DNA of 64,000 bases, from assembly GCF_001306145.1 (NCBI RefSeq), contig NZ_LGKO01000002.1, positions 310,001 through 374,000 of the forward strand, read 5' to 3'. The DNA is from Thermanaerothrix daxensis. Its GTDB lineage: Bacteria > Chloroflexota > Anaerolineae > Anaerolineales > Anaerolineaceae. The notes beneath the pieces were generated by a model that saw only the letters and a list, made by a program, of their open reading frames with translations, was not told the DNA's origin and searched no databases. How positions within the stretch are numbered: the stretch's first letter is position 1; each line of letters begins with the position of its first letter. Made by a program: the position numbers and the translations under genes. Shown here one piece after another: positions 1-8,216 of this stretch.

Positions 1-180
1 GATGCTGCCACTGCTGGGGGTTTCAAAACCGGCAATCATCCGCAAGGTGGTGGTCTTACCGCAACCGCTGGGGCCGAGGAATGAGACAAATTCTCCCCGC
101 TCGACCTCCAGGTTGAAATCCCGGACGGCCAGGGTTTGACCGAAGCGTTTGGAGAGATTGCGAATGCTCAGATATGCCAT
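1..180 (-). CDS. ABC transporter ATP-binding protein (N-terminal part, runs off the left edge)
   Basis: The first 60 residues of an ABC ATPase are present and the rest lies beyond base 1. The start ATG is at 180. The Walker A motif GPSGCGKTT is clear, followed by the usual [15 protein letters not shown] stretch. Together with the two permeases and the binding protein just upstream it forms a four-gene importer of the PotABCD/AfuABC type, in the order binding protein, permease, permease, ATPase. It would sit on the cytoplasmic face and power uptake. The Q-loop, signature motif and Walker B are not in the window, so the substrate class cannot be refined from this fragment. Confidence 0.93.
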   Translation of the reverse strand, partial: MAYLSIRNLSKRFGQTLAVRDFNLEVERGEFVSFLGPSGCGKTTTLRMIAGFETPSSGSI

Positions 181-201
181 ATCCCCTTCACCGAAAAGGA
201 T

Positions 202-1020
202 TTAACGTGCGCCAAAGGCCTGGTCGCCACCCAGGGCACGCCGGCCCACGAACTGGAAAAGCATGGTAAACGCCCAGGTGAGGGCGAAACTGATCACTGC
301 CAGCGCTGCGCCTTCGTAGGCGCGATTTTGCCCAACCTGAGACATATATGGCCCAAAGGCTCTTAACCCAACCAGGAAACTGGCCATGGTTAATTCGCCC
401 ATCACAATGGTAATGGTCAGGAAGGCGCCGCTGAGGATGGCGCTGCGCAGGTTGGGGAAGATAATCTGGGTGATGATCACCCACCAGCCGGCACCCAGGC
501 TCTGCGCGGCTTCGGTCAGGGTGCGGATGTCAATGGCTTGCAGGCCCGTATCCACAGCCCGGTAGAGATAAGGCAGCACCAGCACCACGTACCCGGCTAC
601 CAGCAAAATCTGTGTGCCGGTGAAGGAGTTGGTGAGCAGCAGAGGGGGGCGGCTAAAGACACGTATCAAGCCGAAGACCAGCACAATCGCCGGCACGACA
701 AACGGCATCAGGGTAATAAATTCCACTACCGGGCGCAGTTGGGGGAGGCGCAGGCGAATCCAATACGCAGTGGGTACCACGAGGATCACACCCACCACCA
801 CCGTTAGCAATGCCATTTCCAGCGAGAACGTAAATGCGCTGGCAAAGCGGGGATCACTGAGCACGCGCTGGTAGGCCAGGGCACTGAGCACGCCTTTGCG
901 TGCTCGCAATGAGAAATCAATGGTGGCAATGAGCGGTACAAAGAAGTAAAGACCACCTAAGAAGAGGATGAACCATGAAACCAGGCGCTGGCGCAAGGGG
1001 GCACGCTGATTTTGATCCAT
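202..1020 (-). CDS. ABC transporter permease, PotC/AfuB-like
   Basis: This 272-residue inner-membrane permease has about six hydrophobic segments and the EAA-type loop (TEAAQSLGAGWWVIITQIIFPNL) expected of a binding-protein-dependent transport component. The start at 1020 follows an AGGAGG-type ribosome site immediately upstream. It lies 20 bases after the preceding permease and 21 bases before the ATPase gene, so the set should be one operon. The length fits the second permease of polyamine or iron(III)/thiamine-type importers. The substrate is not shown by the sequence. Confidence 0.9.
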   Translation of the reverse strand: MDQNQRAPLRQRLVSWFILFLGGLYFFVPLIATIDFSLRARKGVLSALAYQRVLSDPRFASAFTFSLEMALLTVVVGVILVVPTAYWIRLRLPQLRPVVEFITLMPFVVPAIVLVFGLIRVFSRPPLLLTNSFTGTQILLVAGYVVLVLPYLYRAVDTGLQAIDIRTLTEAAQSLGAGWWVIITQIIFPNLRSAILSGAFLTITIVMGELTMASFLVGLRAFGPYMSQVGQNRAYEGAALAVISFALTWAFTMLFQFVGRRALGGDQAFGAR

Positions 1021-1040
1021 AGAAGCCTCCTAATCCCTCA

Positions 1041-1991
1041 TCAGCGGCGCAGCCAGCGCTCGCTTCGCCGACGTAAGACGTAATAAATGGCCATGTTGAT
1101 CGCCATGATCACAATCATTCCGAAGGACAACGCATAGCCCAGCCCAGGGTTGTAGAGCACATCTCCCATGATTTGCGCACCAATGAGGATGGTGATCAAG
1201 TTAATTAGACCGCCAGTCAATGAGAGGGCTGTGGCATAAGCACCAAATGCATTACCGAAGAGCAGAATGATAGCTCCAAGGATGGAGGGGGTGAGGATGG
1301 GCAGGGCGACCATACGCCAGTAATCCCAGGTGCTGGCTCCCAGGTTCTCTGCCGCTTCGCGCCATTCGCGTTTTAGCCCTTCCAGGGCAGGGGCAATGAT
1401 GAGCACCATAAGCGGAAATTGAAAGTACATGTAGGTAAGGCTTAGGCCCCAGAAGGAGTACAGATTGAAACCAATCTCATAGATATCCACTCCCAGCGTT
1501 TTGAGCAGTACGGTGACCATTCCCAGGCGGCCCAGCGTAGCCACAAACGCAAAAGCCAGGGGCACGCCGGCGAAGTTTGAAGCCACCCCGGAAAAGGTGA
1601 GCAGGGCATCACGTGCCCAACGGGGTAGCCCGCCCAGAGTAACCGCATAGGCCAGGAGAAAACCAAATAGCCCGCCCCCCAGCGCGGTAGTCAGGCTAAT
1701 GCGAATGCTGATCGAGTAGGCGCTCAAAATGGAGGGGGTGAACAGACTGCGGATGTTATCCAGGGTGAAGTGTCCCTGGGTGTCGCGGAAAGAGCCTACC
1801 AGGAGCGAGAAAGAGGGCAGTAGCATGAACAGGGCGGCGAAGATGAAGAAAGGGGCTACCCCTATCCACACCATTAGCCCGCTGCCGGGGCGGGGGCGGG
1901 GTGGAGAGAATTCTGGGGAGGGCTGCACAGTGGCAGCCCTCCCTCCGGAAGACGTTGGGACGGCAGGGGATGAAGGCGAGAGACCACTCAT
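1041..1991 (-). CDS. ABC transporter permease, PotB/AfuB-like
   Basis: This 316-residue permease has six predicted membrane segments and an EAA loop (REAAENLGASTWDYWRMVALP). The first 39 residues are Ser/Pro-rich and not part of the family fold. No good ribosome site precedes the ATG at 1991, so a start nearer the first helix (Met at about residue 40) is possible. It lies 12 bases after the binding-protein gene and 20 bases before the next permease. Role: one half of the transmembrane channel. Confidence 0.88.
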   Translation of the reverse strand: MSGLSPSSPAVPTSSGGRAATVQPSPEFSPPRPRPGSGLMVWIGVAPFFIFAALFMLLPSFSLLVGSFRDTQGHFTLDNIRSLFTPSILSAYSISIRISLTTALGGGLFGFLLAYAVTLGGLPRWARDALLTFSGVASNFAGVPLAFAFVATLGRLGMVTVLLKTLGVDIYEIGFNLYSFWGLSLTYMYFQFPLMVLIIAPALEGLKREWREAAENLGASTWDYWRMVALPILTPSILGAIILLFGNAFGAYATALSLTGGLINLITILIGAQIMGDVLYNPGLGYALSFGMIVIMAINMAIYYVLRRRSERWLRR

Positions 1992-2003
1992 GGTGGTTTA
2001 ATT

Positions 2004-3155
2004 TTACTTCACTTCGGCTCCAACGACCTTGTCCCAATTTTCAGCAATGTAGGTCTTTGCCGCATTCAGTTGCTCGATGGTGGGGAATACGGCTTTGGCA
2101 TATAACTCGGCAGGTGGGAGCTCCGCTAGAAGGTCCGCCGGGATGACATTGCGCTTGAGCATGTCGTCAAAGCGGATGGGGTGGCAGCCGCCTTTGAGCC
2201 AGATCAATTGACCCTCATCTGAGTAGAGGAACTCCATCCACAATTTCGCGGCATTCGGATGCGGGGCGTAAGCGCTGATGGCCTGGATGTAAACCCCTGC
2301 AATGACACCGCTCTGAGGAATGACGACCTCAATTTCGGGGTTGCCTTCCAGAGCTTTCTTATCGGCCAAGGCGTTGTAATCCCAGCGGAAGACCACCGGG
2401 GTCTCGCCTTTGGCGATGGTGGACTGTTTGGCAATCACCGGGACAAAGTTGCCCACCTCGTTTAACTTCTTGAAATATTCCAAACCGGGCTGAACGTTAT
2501 CCAGTGAACCCCCATTGGCCAGGGCGGCGGCATAAACGCTCATCTGCGCCTGAGCCGAGAGACGCGGATCCCCTGCCAGCGCCACCTGATTCTTGTACTC
2601 TGGCTTCAACAGGTCTGCCCAATCCTGGGGGACATTCTTGACCACATCTTTGTTGACCTCGAAAGCCATCACGCCGTAGTAATCGCCGTACCAGTAACCA
2701 TCGGGGTGCTTGAGATTCTCGGGGATGGTGTCCCAGGTTGAGACCTTGTAGGGCATGGCCAGTTGTTCGTCCACTAACTGGGGGCCGAAGGCATAACCGA
2801 CATCAATGACATCTGGGGCTTGAGGGCCTTTGCTCTCTTTATTGGCCTTAATGGCTTCAATTTCCTCGGCCGAACTGGCATCGGGGTTCAGTTCGTTTAC
2901 TTGAATGCCGTACTTGCTCTTGAAGGTTTCGATGGCTTCGCCGTAGTTGCACCAATCGTGCGGCAGGGCAATGGTGGTGAGCATGCCTTCCTTTTTCGCT
3001 GCAGCGACCAAGTCGGCCAGGGGACCGCTCTCACCACCGGTGGTTGGGGGTTGGGTTGGAGCGGCGGTCGGCGTACCCGCGCAGGCGGCCAGGAAGGCCA
3101 CCAAGACAAGCAGGCTCACCCAGCGGAAGAGACGAGACAGCATGGGGGCTTTCAT
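2004..3155 (-). CDS. ABC transporter substrate-binding lipoprotein, PotD/AfuA/ThiB-like
   Basis: This 383-residue exported protein has a basic N-terminus, a hydrophobic core and the lipobox AFLAAC, so it should be lipid-anchored outside the cell. A Thr/Pro/Gly linker follows (TPTAAPTQPP). The mature part has the two-lobe pattern of binding proteins for polyamines, ferric iron or thiamine (DVIDVGYAFGPQLVDEQL; KLWMEFLYSDEGQLIWLKGG). A strong AAGGAGG site precedes the ATG at 3155. It is the first gene of the operon that continues with two permeases and the ATPase. The substrate is undetermined, and I see no TPP riboswitch upstream. Confidence 0.9.
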   Translation of the reverse strand: MKAPMLSRLFRWVSLLVLVAFLAACAGTPTAAPTQPPTTGGESGPLADLVAAAKKEGMLTTIALPHDWCNYGEAIETFKSKYGIQVNELNPDASSAEEIEAIKANKESKGPQAPDVIDVGYAFGPQLVDEQLAMPYKVSTWDTIPENLKHPDGYWYGDYYGVMAFEVNKDVVKNVPQDWADLLKPEYKNQVALAGDPRLSAQAQMSVYAAALANGGSLDNVQPGLEYFKKLNEVGNFVPVIAKQSTIAKGETPVVFRWDYNALADKKALEGNPEIEVVIPQSGVIAGVYIQAISAYAPHPNAAKLWMEFLYSDEGQLIWLKGGCHPIRFDDMLKRNVIPADLLAELPPAELYAKAVFPTIEQLNAAKTYIAENWDKVVGAEVK

Positions 3156-3340
3156 ATTCTTTTCCTCCTTTTTGGGGGTTTGGGTATGGGGAATACATTC
3201 ATTTTATACCAGATTGTGCGGCTGGATTTTAGATATACCTGGTCAAATCTCGGTTAAGATTGGTTAAAAGAGCGGTTGTTAGGTTGTTAAAGTTCCTGAA
3301 ATCCAGGTTTGGAATAGCCTGCATACTGCCTGAGAGGCTG

Positions 3341-3349
3341 TGCTATAAT
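3341..3349 (+). promoter_or_regulatory. Extended -10 promoter for the DUF309 gene
   Basis: TGCTATAAT is a consensus extended -10 (TGn-TATAAT) with no good -35 at 16-18 bases. It lies 90 bases before the DUF309 start. The same GTGCTATAAT string recurs at 62811-62820 before the last gene of the window. Confidence 0.55.
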
Positions 3350-3438
3350 CGCCTCGATCTCAATTCTGGGATTTGGTCATGTGCTTTGACTTTTCTTCCT
3401 TCTCCCTACCCTCTGAACCCGACCCATGTCGGGGGGAC

Positions 3439-3807
3439 ATGCACCCTCAAGCCCGGTTGGGGCTAGACTACTTTGATGCGGGGCAGTACTTTGAGGCTCA
3501 TGAGGCTTTAGAGACAGCCTGGCGCGAAACGCCAGGCCCACAGCGCGCCCTTTACCAGGGAATTTTGCAGGTGGGAGTGGCTTATTACCACATCTTGAAT
3601 GGGAATTTTCCTGGAGCGCTCAAAATGCTGGCCCGCGCCCAGGAAAACCTGGAGCCTTTTAGTGGTCCCTGCCTGGGCATTGACGTGCCCCAATTACGGG
3701 AAGATGCCCGGCGGGTCGAGCAACTGGTGCGTGCCCTGGGCGAAACTCGCTTGCATGAGTTCAACCGGGCGTGGTTAAAGCCCATCCCCTATCATTCTCG
3801 TTCTTGA
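3439..3807 (+). CDS. DUF309 domain protein
   Basis: This 122-residue protein matches the DUF309 family, small helical proteins of unknown function. The hallmark motif is FDAGQYFEAHEALETAW at residues 11-27, followed by QGILQVGVAYYHILNGNFPGAL. The ATG at 3439 is preceded by a GGGGGG stretch and gives the usual family length; an upstream TTG at 3373 would add 22 unrelated residues. The stop TGA overlaps a possible ATG of the next gene (TGATG at 3805-3809), so the two are probably cotranscribed. Confidence 0.85.
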   Translation: MHPQARLGLDYFDAGQYFEAHEALETAWRETPGPQRALYQGILQVGVAYYHILNGNFPGALKMLARAQENLEPFSGPCLGIDVPQLREDARRVEQLVRALGETRLHEFNRAWLKPIPYHSRS

Positions 3808-3821
3808 TGAGGTGGCTAGCG

Positions 3822-4601
3822 ATGGTGGTACAAACGCCGTTTGAAGATAAAGTGGTTCTGGTGACCGGGGCTGGACGGGGAATTGGGCGGGCTATTGCCC
3901 TTTATTTCGCTGCCCGGGGCGCGGATGTGGTGATCAACTATGTACGCAACCAGGGTCCGGCTGAAGAGGTAGCGGCCCAGGTGGAGGCTCTGGGACGGCG
4001 AGCACTGCTCGTCCGGGCTAATGTGGGATACCTGGAAGAGATTGAAAAACTTTTTACCCGCATTGCCGAGACCTTTGGTGGTCTGGATATTTTTATAAGT
4101 AATGCTGCTACCGGCTTCAATCGGCCTGCCTTGCAGCAGAAGGTAAGCGGTTGGGACTACACAATGAATGTCAACGCCCGTGCCTTTCTTTTTGCGGCGC
4201 AGCAGGCGGTGCCCCTGATGGAAAAGCGCGGAGGCGGTCATATGGTGGCCATCACCAGCCCGGGGTCTCAGCGCGTTTTGCCGGATTACGTTGCCGTAGG
4301 CGCGAGCAAGGCTGCTTTGGAAGCCCTCACACGCTACCTGGCTGTGGAACTGGCACCCAAAAATATTATTGTCAATGCCGTGGCTCCCGGAATTGTGCTG
4401 ACAGATGCACTTAAGCATTTTTCGGCGCTCAGCGACCCGCGTGTGATCGAGCGCGCCATTGCCAATACCCCTGCCGGGCGTCTGGTGACACCCGAGGATG
4501 TGGCCGGAGTGGTGGGTTTTCTTTGTTCGCCAGAGGCGGCGATGATCCGCGGTCAGGTGATCACGGTGGATGGGGGGTACACCCTGATCACGCCTGCCTG
4601 A
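3822..4601 (+). CDS. fabL: FabL-like enoyl-[acyl-carrier-protein] reductase / SDR oxidoreductase
   Basis: This 259-residue short-chain dehydrogenase has the NAD(P) motif TGAGRGIG near residue 16, the NAA motif, and the active-site stretch YVAVGASKAALEALTRYLA. The following AVELAPKNIIVNAV and DALKHF..NTPAGR..MIRGQ closely resemble Bacillus subtilis FabL, the NADPH-dependent enoyl-ACP reductase III, rather than FabG. The ATG at 3822 follows GAGGTGG at a good distance; an earlier ATG at 3807 overlaps the DUF309 stop but lacks a site. Role: probably the last reduction of fatty-acid elongation. A general SDR is the alternative. Confidence 0.8.
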   Translation: MVVQTPFEDKVVLVTGAGRGIGRAIALYFAARGADVVINYVRNQGPAEEVAAQVEALGRRALLVRANVGYLEEIEKLFTRIAETFGGLDIFISNAATGFNRPALQQKVSGWDYTMNVNARAFLFAAQQAVPLMEKRGGGHMVAITSPGSQRVLPDYVAVGASKAALEALTRYLAVELAPKNIIVNAVAPGIVLTDALKHFSALSDPRVIERAIANTPAGRLVTPEDVAGVVGFLCSPEAAMIRGQVITVDGGYTLITPA

Positions 4602-4604
4602 GGG

Positions 4605-5087
4605 TTAAAACTGCAAACCGAAGAGACGCAACCACGGGCGCCCATGGGCAAAGAAGGGCCATGGGATGGCTGCCAGGGTGAGGAGTAGTGCCAACCCAAA
4701 TCCCAATGCAGCACGGCGGTGTTTCTGGAGCGACGTGGGCGCTTTTCGACTCAGAGTGCGTCCCATGTGGGCAATGCCGAGTGCAACCAACATAAGAAAA
4801 ATGTGCTCTAAGGCAAAGAAGCGGAGGGCGGGTTCGCGCATGGCGGCACCAAAATCACCGAGTAGTACCCCGCCCCAGCCGCGGGTCAGGTATAAGATCA
4901 GCCCAAGCAGAATCTGCACATCAAATGCAATTGTAAAGAGCGCCCCGATGCGGGCATCGGCGGGGGTGAAATCGGTTTGCTTCACCCAGCCGCGGGCAGC
5001 GCGTATTAACGCCACCCCTCCCAAAAGCAACACGACCCAGCGGGTCAGGTTGTGCAGGGTGAGTAGAACCAGATTGAAACTAGCCAT
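4605..5087 (-). CDS. Four-helix membrane protein of unknown function (often annotated as cytochrome b-like)
   Basis: This 160-residue protein has four hydrophobic segments with conserved-looking histidines (LTLHNLTRW near residue 10, FALEHIFL near 93, IAHMGR near 105) and the end motif AAIPWPFF. I recall closely similar Bacteroidota proteins carried in databases as 'cytochrome B', but no heme motif is proven here. Its start overlaps the end of the PadR gene by 8 bases, so it should be cotranscribed with and controlled by that regulator. It converges on the FabL-like gene with only 3 bases between. Confidence 0.7.
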   Translation of the reverse strand: MASFNLVLLTLHNLTRWVVLLLGGVALIRAARGWVKQTDFTPADARIGALFTIAFDVQILLGLILYLTRGWGGVLLGDFGAAMREPALRFFALEHIFLMLVALGIAHMGRTLSRKAPTSLQKHRRAALGFGLALLLTLAAIPWPFFAHGRPWLRLFGLQF

Positions 5088-5631
5088 GGGATTCCTCCGT
5101 GAGACAAAATTGGGTGGATAGGCGTTCCAGTAGATGTTCTAACCATTGTGCCTCAGCAGCCAGATGGTAGCGTTGATGCTCCAAGGCCAATGCCGCTGTG
5201 CCTGGATGCACAGGGGCATTTTGCAACGCCCGTTGCCTGGCCCTTACCTGTTCCAGGCGACTTTGGAGCAGAGAGCGCGCCTCATCCGGTGAGAGAACAT
5301 CTAGAAAACTTAAGCCCACATCACCAGCAAAGTAAACGGGCTGGTGGGTGCTCAGGTTTTTTCGCAACAGATGCCAAAAGGCTATCTCGCCTTCCGGCGT
5401 CAGGTGGTAAATGCGTCGCTGGGGGCCGCGGCTTCTTTGATCTTCATCCCAAGTAACCCAGCCCCGATGTGTCATTTTGTTTAGTAAATAGTATGCAGTG
5501 GGCTTCTTCAACGCGGTGCAGGCTTCCCAATTGTGGGCGATCCAGGTGTTCAGCGCATAACCATGCATTGGCCCATGGCGCAGGATCCCGAGTAAGAGCA
5601 ATTCATGGGCTTCATCTTCAGGCAGGGGCAT
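5080..5631 (-). CDS. PadR family transcriptional regulator
   Basis: This 183-residue regulator has an N-terminal PadR winged helix (LLLLGILRHGPMHGYAL at residues 10-26, then YYLLNKMTHRGWV and RIYHLTPEG) and a long C-terminal helical dimerization region, like subfamily s1. The ATG at 5631 is chosen over 5664 because GAGAGG sits six bases before it. The next gene, a small membrane protein, overlaps its 3' end, typical of PadR operons controlling membrane proteins or exporters. A perfect 7-2-7 palindrome lies 27 bases upstream and is the likely autoregulatory operator. Confidence 0.9.
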   Translation of the reverse strand: MPLPEDEAHELLLLGILRHGPMHGYALNTWIAHNWEACTALKKPTAYYLLNKMTHRGWVTWDEDQRSRGPQRRIYHLTPEGEIAFWHLLRKNLSTHQPVYFAGDVGLSFLDVLSPDEARSLLQSRLEQVRARQRALQNAPVHPGTAALALEHQRYHLAAEAQWLEHLLERLSTQFCLTEESHG

Positions 5632-5657
5632 GCAAGATCCTCTCACTTTTATTGGAT

Positions 5658-5673
5658 TAGTCAAAATTGACTA
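5658..5673. promoter_or_regulatory. Palindromic operator before the PadR gene
   Basis: TAGTCAA-AA-TTGACTA is a perfect 7-bp inverted repeat with a 2-bp spacer, 27 bases before the PadR start codon. Its position between promoter and start fits an autoregulatory site. That PadR binds it is inference. Confidence 0.6.
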
Positions 5674-5719
5674 TTGGAATTGTACAAGAACGAAAAAGTA
5701 TGTACCAGTATGATTCCGG

Positions 5720-5757
5720 CCTCACCCCGGATGAATGCGGGGTCATCCGGGGTGAGG
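5720..5757 (-). terminator. Strong hairpin after the MFS gene
   Basis: A perfect 14-bp stem (CCTCACCCCGGATG with CATCCGGGGTGAGG) and 10-base loop lie 40 bases past the stop of the minus-strand MFS gene and before the PadR promoter. No U-run follows on either strand, so it is a terminator or RNA-stabilizing hairpin of the U-run-less kind. Confidence 0.6.
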
Positions 5758-5796
5758 AATGGAGATACAGGGATGCGGTAATTGGTGTGTAGGGGC

Positions 5797-7086
5797 TCAA
5801 GCCGAGGAGTCGGCTGAGACCATGTGGGGAGTGGACTGTGTTTCCAGGTTGGCGGTGAGCGGCCAGCTCAGGGCAATGATACTCATCAGGACACATCCCG
5901 CGCCGCCAATAATGTACCAGGTCTGTAATCCCAACCACTCGGCGACTGGCCCGGCAATAAGCATTCCCACCGGGGTCATGGCGGCGGCCAGGCTATGGAT
6001 CACGGTGAAGACGCGTCCTTGTATCTCCGGGGCTACCCGCGATTGCACCAGAGCGAAGAGAGGCCCATTCGTTATTGGATTTGCCACACCCAACCCAAAC
6101 ATCAGTCCCAGGGCGAGAGGGTAAGCCGAGGAGGGTAATAGCCCCATACCGATAGCGCTGGTTCCCAGGAGGAATAGGCCACTCATGGAAGTCCACAATT
6201 TGCGTCGGAAACCGCCCCAGATGCTTAAAATCACCCCTCCCAGGACTACACCGATCCCGTAACCTGACTCTAGCCATCCCAGATGGAGGGCCCCTCCGTG
6301 GAAGTGGCGGGTCACCAGCAGGGGTAAGAGGGCAAAGGCAGGGTTAAGCAAGAAGTTAATCAGCGTGGCCATGAGCAGGATGGCCAGCATACCCGGCCAG
6401 CCCACCAGATAACGTAGCCCCTCATGCACATCTTGGAAAACTACCCGGGGGGTTAGTGTTGTCTGCGTATCGGTGCGCTTGGGCTGAGGAATTTGAACCA
6501 GTCCAAGCAGGCCCACTGCAATGAGGGCGGTGACAATATCAATGGCAAGGACGCTTTGGAGCGGAAGCACGTCTAAAAGGAGTGCCCCAACTGGTGGTGC
6601 TGCGATGTTGATCAAGCCATTGAGGGCTTGGTTGGCGCCTGCCACACGTGCAAGGTGGCGTTCGGGCACCAGCAAGGTAGTGGAAGCCTGCAGAGCGGGC
6701 CAGTGGAACGCGCCTCCCAGACTGCGCAGGAAGAGGATGAGATAAACGTGCCAGGGCTGTGCCAGGCCTAGCGCGAAAAGAAGCACCAGCCCCAGCGTAG
6801 CCAGCGCGATCCCGCTGTCGGACAGCATCATCACCCGGCGGCGATTCCAGCGATCTACCAGCGCACCTGCAAATGGACCCAGGACGACCTGAGGCAGAAA
6901 CCCAACCAGGGAGGCGGTTGCCAACACCACTGCCGAGCCCGTTGTTTGAGTCAGCCACCAGATGAGGGAAAAGTGGACCAGTCCACTGCCAAAAAGGGAG
7001 AAAACCTGTCCGATCCAGATGGGAGCAAAGCGACGCAACCAGCGGGGATCTTCTGCAGGGGTAAGCGGTGGGGGAGTGGGATTCAT
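5797..7086 (-). CDS. MFS transporter (drug/siderophore-exporter-like)
   Basis: This 429-residue major facilitator has about twelve membrane segments. It carries the loop 2-3 signature GPFAGALVDRWNRRRVMMLSD and the N-terminal pattern RRFAPIWIGQVFSLFGSGLVHF of the EntS/macrolide-efflux branch (MFS_3). The ATG at 7086 is preferred to 7128 because the first 14 residues of the longer form are atypical. It lies downstream of the SHOCT/DUF2089 pair on the same strand but behind a hairpin, so it is probably its own unit. Function: probable export of small hydrophobic compounds; the substrate is unknown. Confidence 0.88.
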   Translation of the reverse strand: MNPTPPPLTPAEDPRWLRRFAPIWIGQVFSLFGSGLVHFSLIWWLTQTTGSAVVLATASLVGFLPQVVLGPFAGALVDRWNRRRVMMLSDSGIALATLGLVLLFALGLAQPWHVYLILFLRSLGGAFHWPALQASTTLLVPERHLARVAGANQALNGLINIAAPPVGALLLDVLPLQSVLAIDIVTALIAVGLLGLVQIPQPKRTDTQTTLTPRVVFQDVHEGLRYLVGWPGMLAILLMATLINFLLNPAFALLPLLVTRHFHGGALHLGWLESGYGIGVVLGGVILSIWGGFRRKLWTSMSGLFLLGTSAIGMGLLPSSAYPLALGLMFGLGVANPITNGPLFALVQSRVAPEIQGRVFTVIHSLAAAMTPVGMLIAGPVAEWLGLQTWYIIGGAGCVLMSIIALSWPLTANLETQSTPHMVSADSSA

Positions 7087-7103
7087 AGGAGACCTCGAAA
7101 AGG

Positions 7104-7139
7104 CAAAAAAATCCTCTCCCAGGCTCACAATGAGCCGGG
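7104..7139 (-). terminator. Intrinsic terminator of the DUF2089/SHOCT operon
   Basis: On the minus strand the stem GGCTCA-TTG-TGAGCC, extended by a GGG/CCC pairing around one bulged base (7118-7139), is followed seven bases later by a run of seven Ts. It separates the SHOCT gene from the MFS gene. Confidence 0.65.
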
Positions 7140-7174
7140 CGTTTGTCGGAGAAGCGGATAAGGAAGATCAGGCG

Positions 7175-7570
7175 CTACTCGATAAATACTTCGACGTGTT
7201 CGCCGTCTTCTTCGTCAAAAACATCCACCAGGGTGCCGGTCTCACCGGAGCGAATGAAGTCCATCAGGCGGTTTACGTCTAACCCCTCGACCTCTGGGGT
7301 GAAGCGCATGCCCATTTTGATGCCGGCAGAGACCAGGTTCAGGGGCAGGCGGATGTTGGCGCGCACTTTTCCGGTATCGGTATCGGTGATGCGCACGCGC
7401 AACCAACGTCCGCTCCCGCCTGGCGGGGAGGTGGGTGGCGGTGGTGGGGGCGGTGTCTTAGGGCCGGGAGCAGCCTCCAGCGCTTCCAATAAACGGGCCG
7501 CTTCCTCAGCCGTTATCTTGCCCTCTTGCAGCATTTCTAAAACTTTTAGCCGTTCTTCCCGCGAGATCAT
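7175..7570 (-). CDS. SHOCT-like (YvlB/LiaX N-terminal) domain protein
   Basis: This 131-residue protein has an N-terminal helical hairpin (REERLKVLEMLQEGKITAEEAARLLEAL, residues 4-31) of the SHOCT-like type found at the N-terminus of YvlB/LiaX. A Pro-rich linker of about 15 residues follows, then a small acidic beta-rich C-terminal domain (RVRITDTDTGKVRANIRLPL; HVEVFIE). It starts 12 bases after the DUF2089 gene and is surely cotranscribed. The same 'EG.IT.EEA..LL' motif also ends the DUF2089 protein, so the two may pair through these helices. Function unknown. Confidence 0.8.
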   Translation of the reverse strand: MISREERLKVLEMLQEGKITAEEAARLLEALEAAPGPKTPPPPPPPTSPPGGSGRWLRVRITDTDTGKVRANIRLPLNLVSAGIKMGMRFTPEVEGLDVNRLMDFIRSGETGTLVDVFDEEDGEHVEVFIE

Positions 7571-7582
7571 ACAAATCTGCTC

Positions 7583-7984
7583 CTAAGTTGTTTCTTCACG
7601 TTTGCCCAACAGGCGGCGGCGCGCCTCCTCGGGTGTGATGAGCCCCTGGGCCAGTTCATCCAGGATGCGCAGGCGCTCTTCGCTTCCGGGGCGGGGTGGG
7701 GGCTCCTCGCGCCCGGGCTCAAAGCCCAGGGCTCGAATGACTTCGTTGAGGCGATTGCGCAGAGTGGGATAAGAAAGGTTGAGCTCTTCCTCCATGCGCG
7801 TGAAGCGTCCCTCACAGCGGATGAACGTAAGCAGAAATTGAATCTGCTCTGGGGTTAATGCAGCAAAGGGATTGCTGGTGGGGTAAAAGCTTCCCTCAAT
7901 GGTGGTTTGACAATTGGGACAATGTAAGCGGGTGACGACCAACTCGCTGCGACAGACCGGGCAGCGTTCCAAAGTGGGGTTCAT
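7583..7984 (-). CDS. DUF2089 domain protein (zinc-ribbon plus HTH regulator-like)
   Basis: This 133-residue protein starts with a zinc ribbon (CPVCRSELVVTRLHCPNC, residues 7-24). An HTH-like segment follows (LTFIRCEGRFTRMEEELNLSYPTLRNRLNEVIRALGF), matching DUF2089. The C-terminus carries a SHOCT-like helix pair (RILDELAQGLITPEEARRRLL). The ATG at 7984 has AGGAG six bases upstream, so the 8005 start is rejected. The architecture fits a DNA-binding regulator that may act on its own promoter and partner gene; direct TTACAA repeats overlap the promoter. Confidence 0.85.
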   Translation of the reverse strand: MNPTLERCPVCRSELVVTRLHCPNCQTTIEGSFYPTSNPFAALTPEQIQFLLTFIRCEGRFTRMEEELNLSYPTLRNRLNEVIRALGFEPGREEPPPRPGSEERLRILDELAQGLITPEEARRRLLGKREETT

Positions 7985-8050
7985 AATGCGCTCCTGCGGA
8001 CGCACATCCGAGCCATGGTGGCCAGGATGATCAGTCTATCTTGTAACTAT

Positions 8051-8078
8051 ATTGTAATAAAACTTTTAATTTTGTCAA
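8051..8078 (-). promoter_or_regulatory. Promoter of the DUF2089/SHOCT operon with direct repeats
   Basis: On the minus strand TTGACA (8078-8073) and TACAAT (8056-8051) are 16 bases apart, near consensus. The -10 lies in TTACAA-TATAG-TTACAA, two direct 6-mers one helical turn apart (about 8041-8057), a plausible operator. Confidence 0.65.
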
Positions 8079-8216
8079 GTGGTTGTTTAATAAATCAAAA
8101 GTACAATTAAGAAATATTGAAATGTCTGGCGTTGTAGAGTCGTGTAGGGCAGGTATGACAAAAAGTGCTTTGCCTCTGACTTGTGGAGTATAATGCGCAA
8201 GGTTGAGGTATTGGCG

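Noticed and set aside
3771-3821. Longer N-terminus for the FabL-like enzyme
   Set aside because: The extra residues overlap the DUF309 gene and do not match the family; a good ribosome site fits the ATG at 3822.
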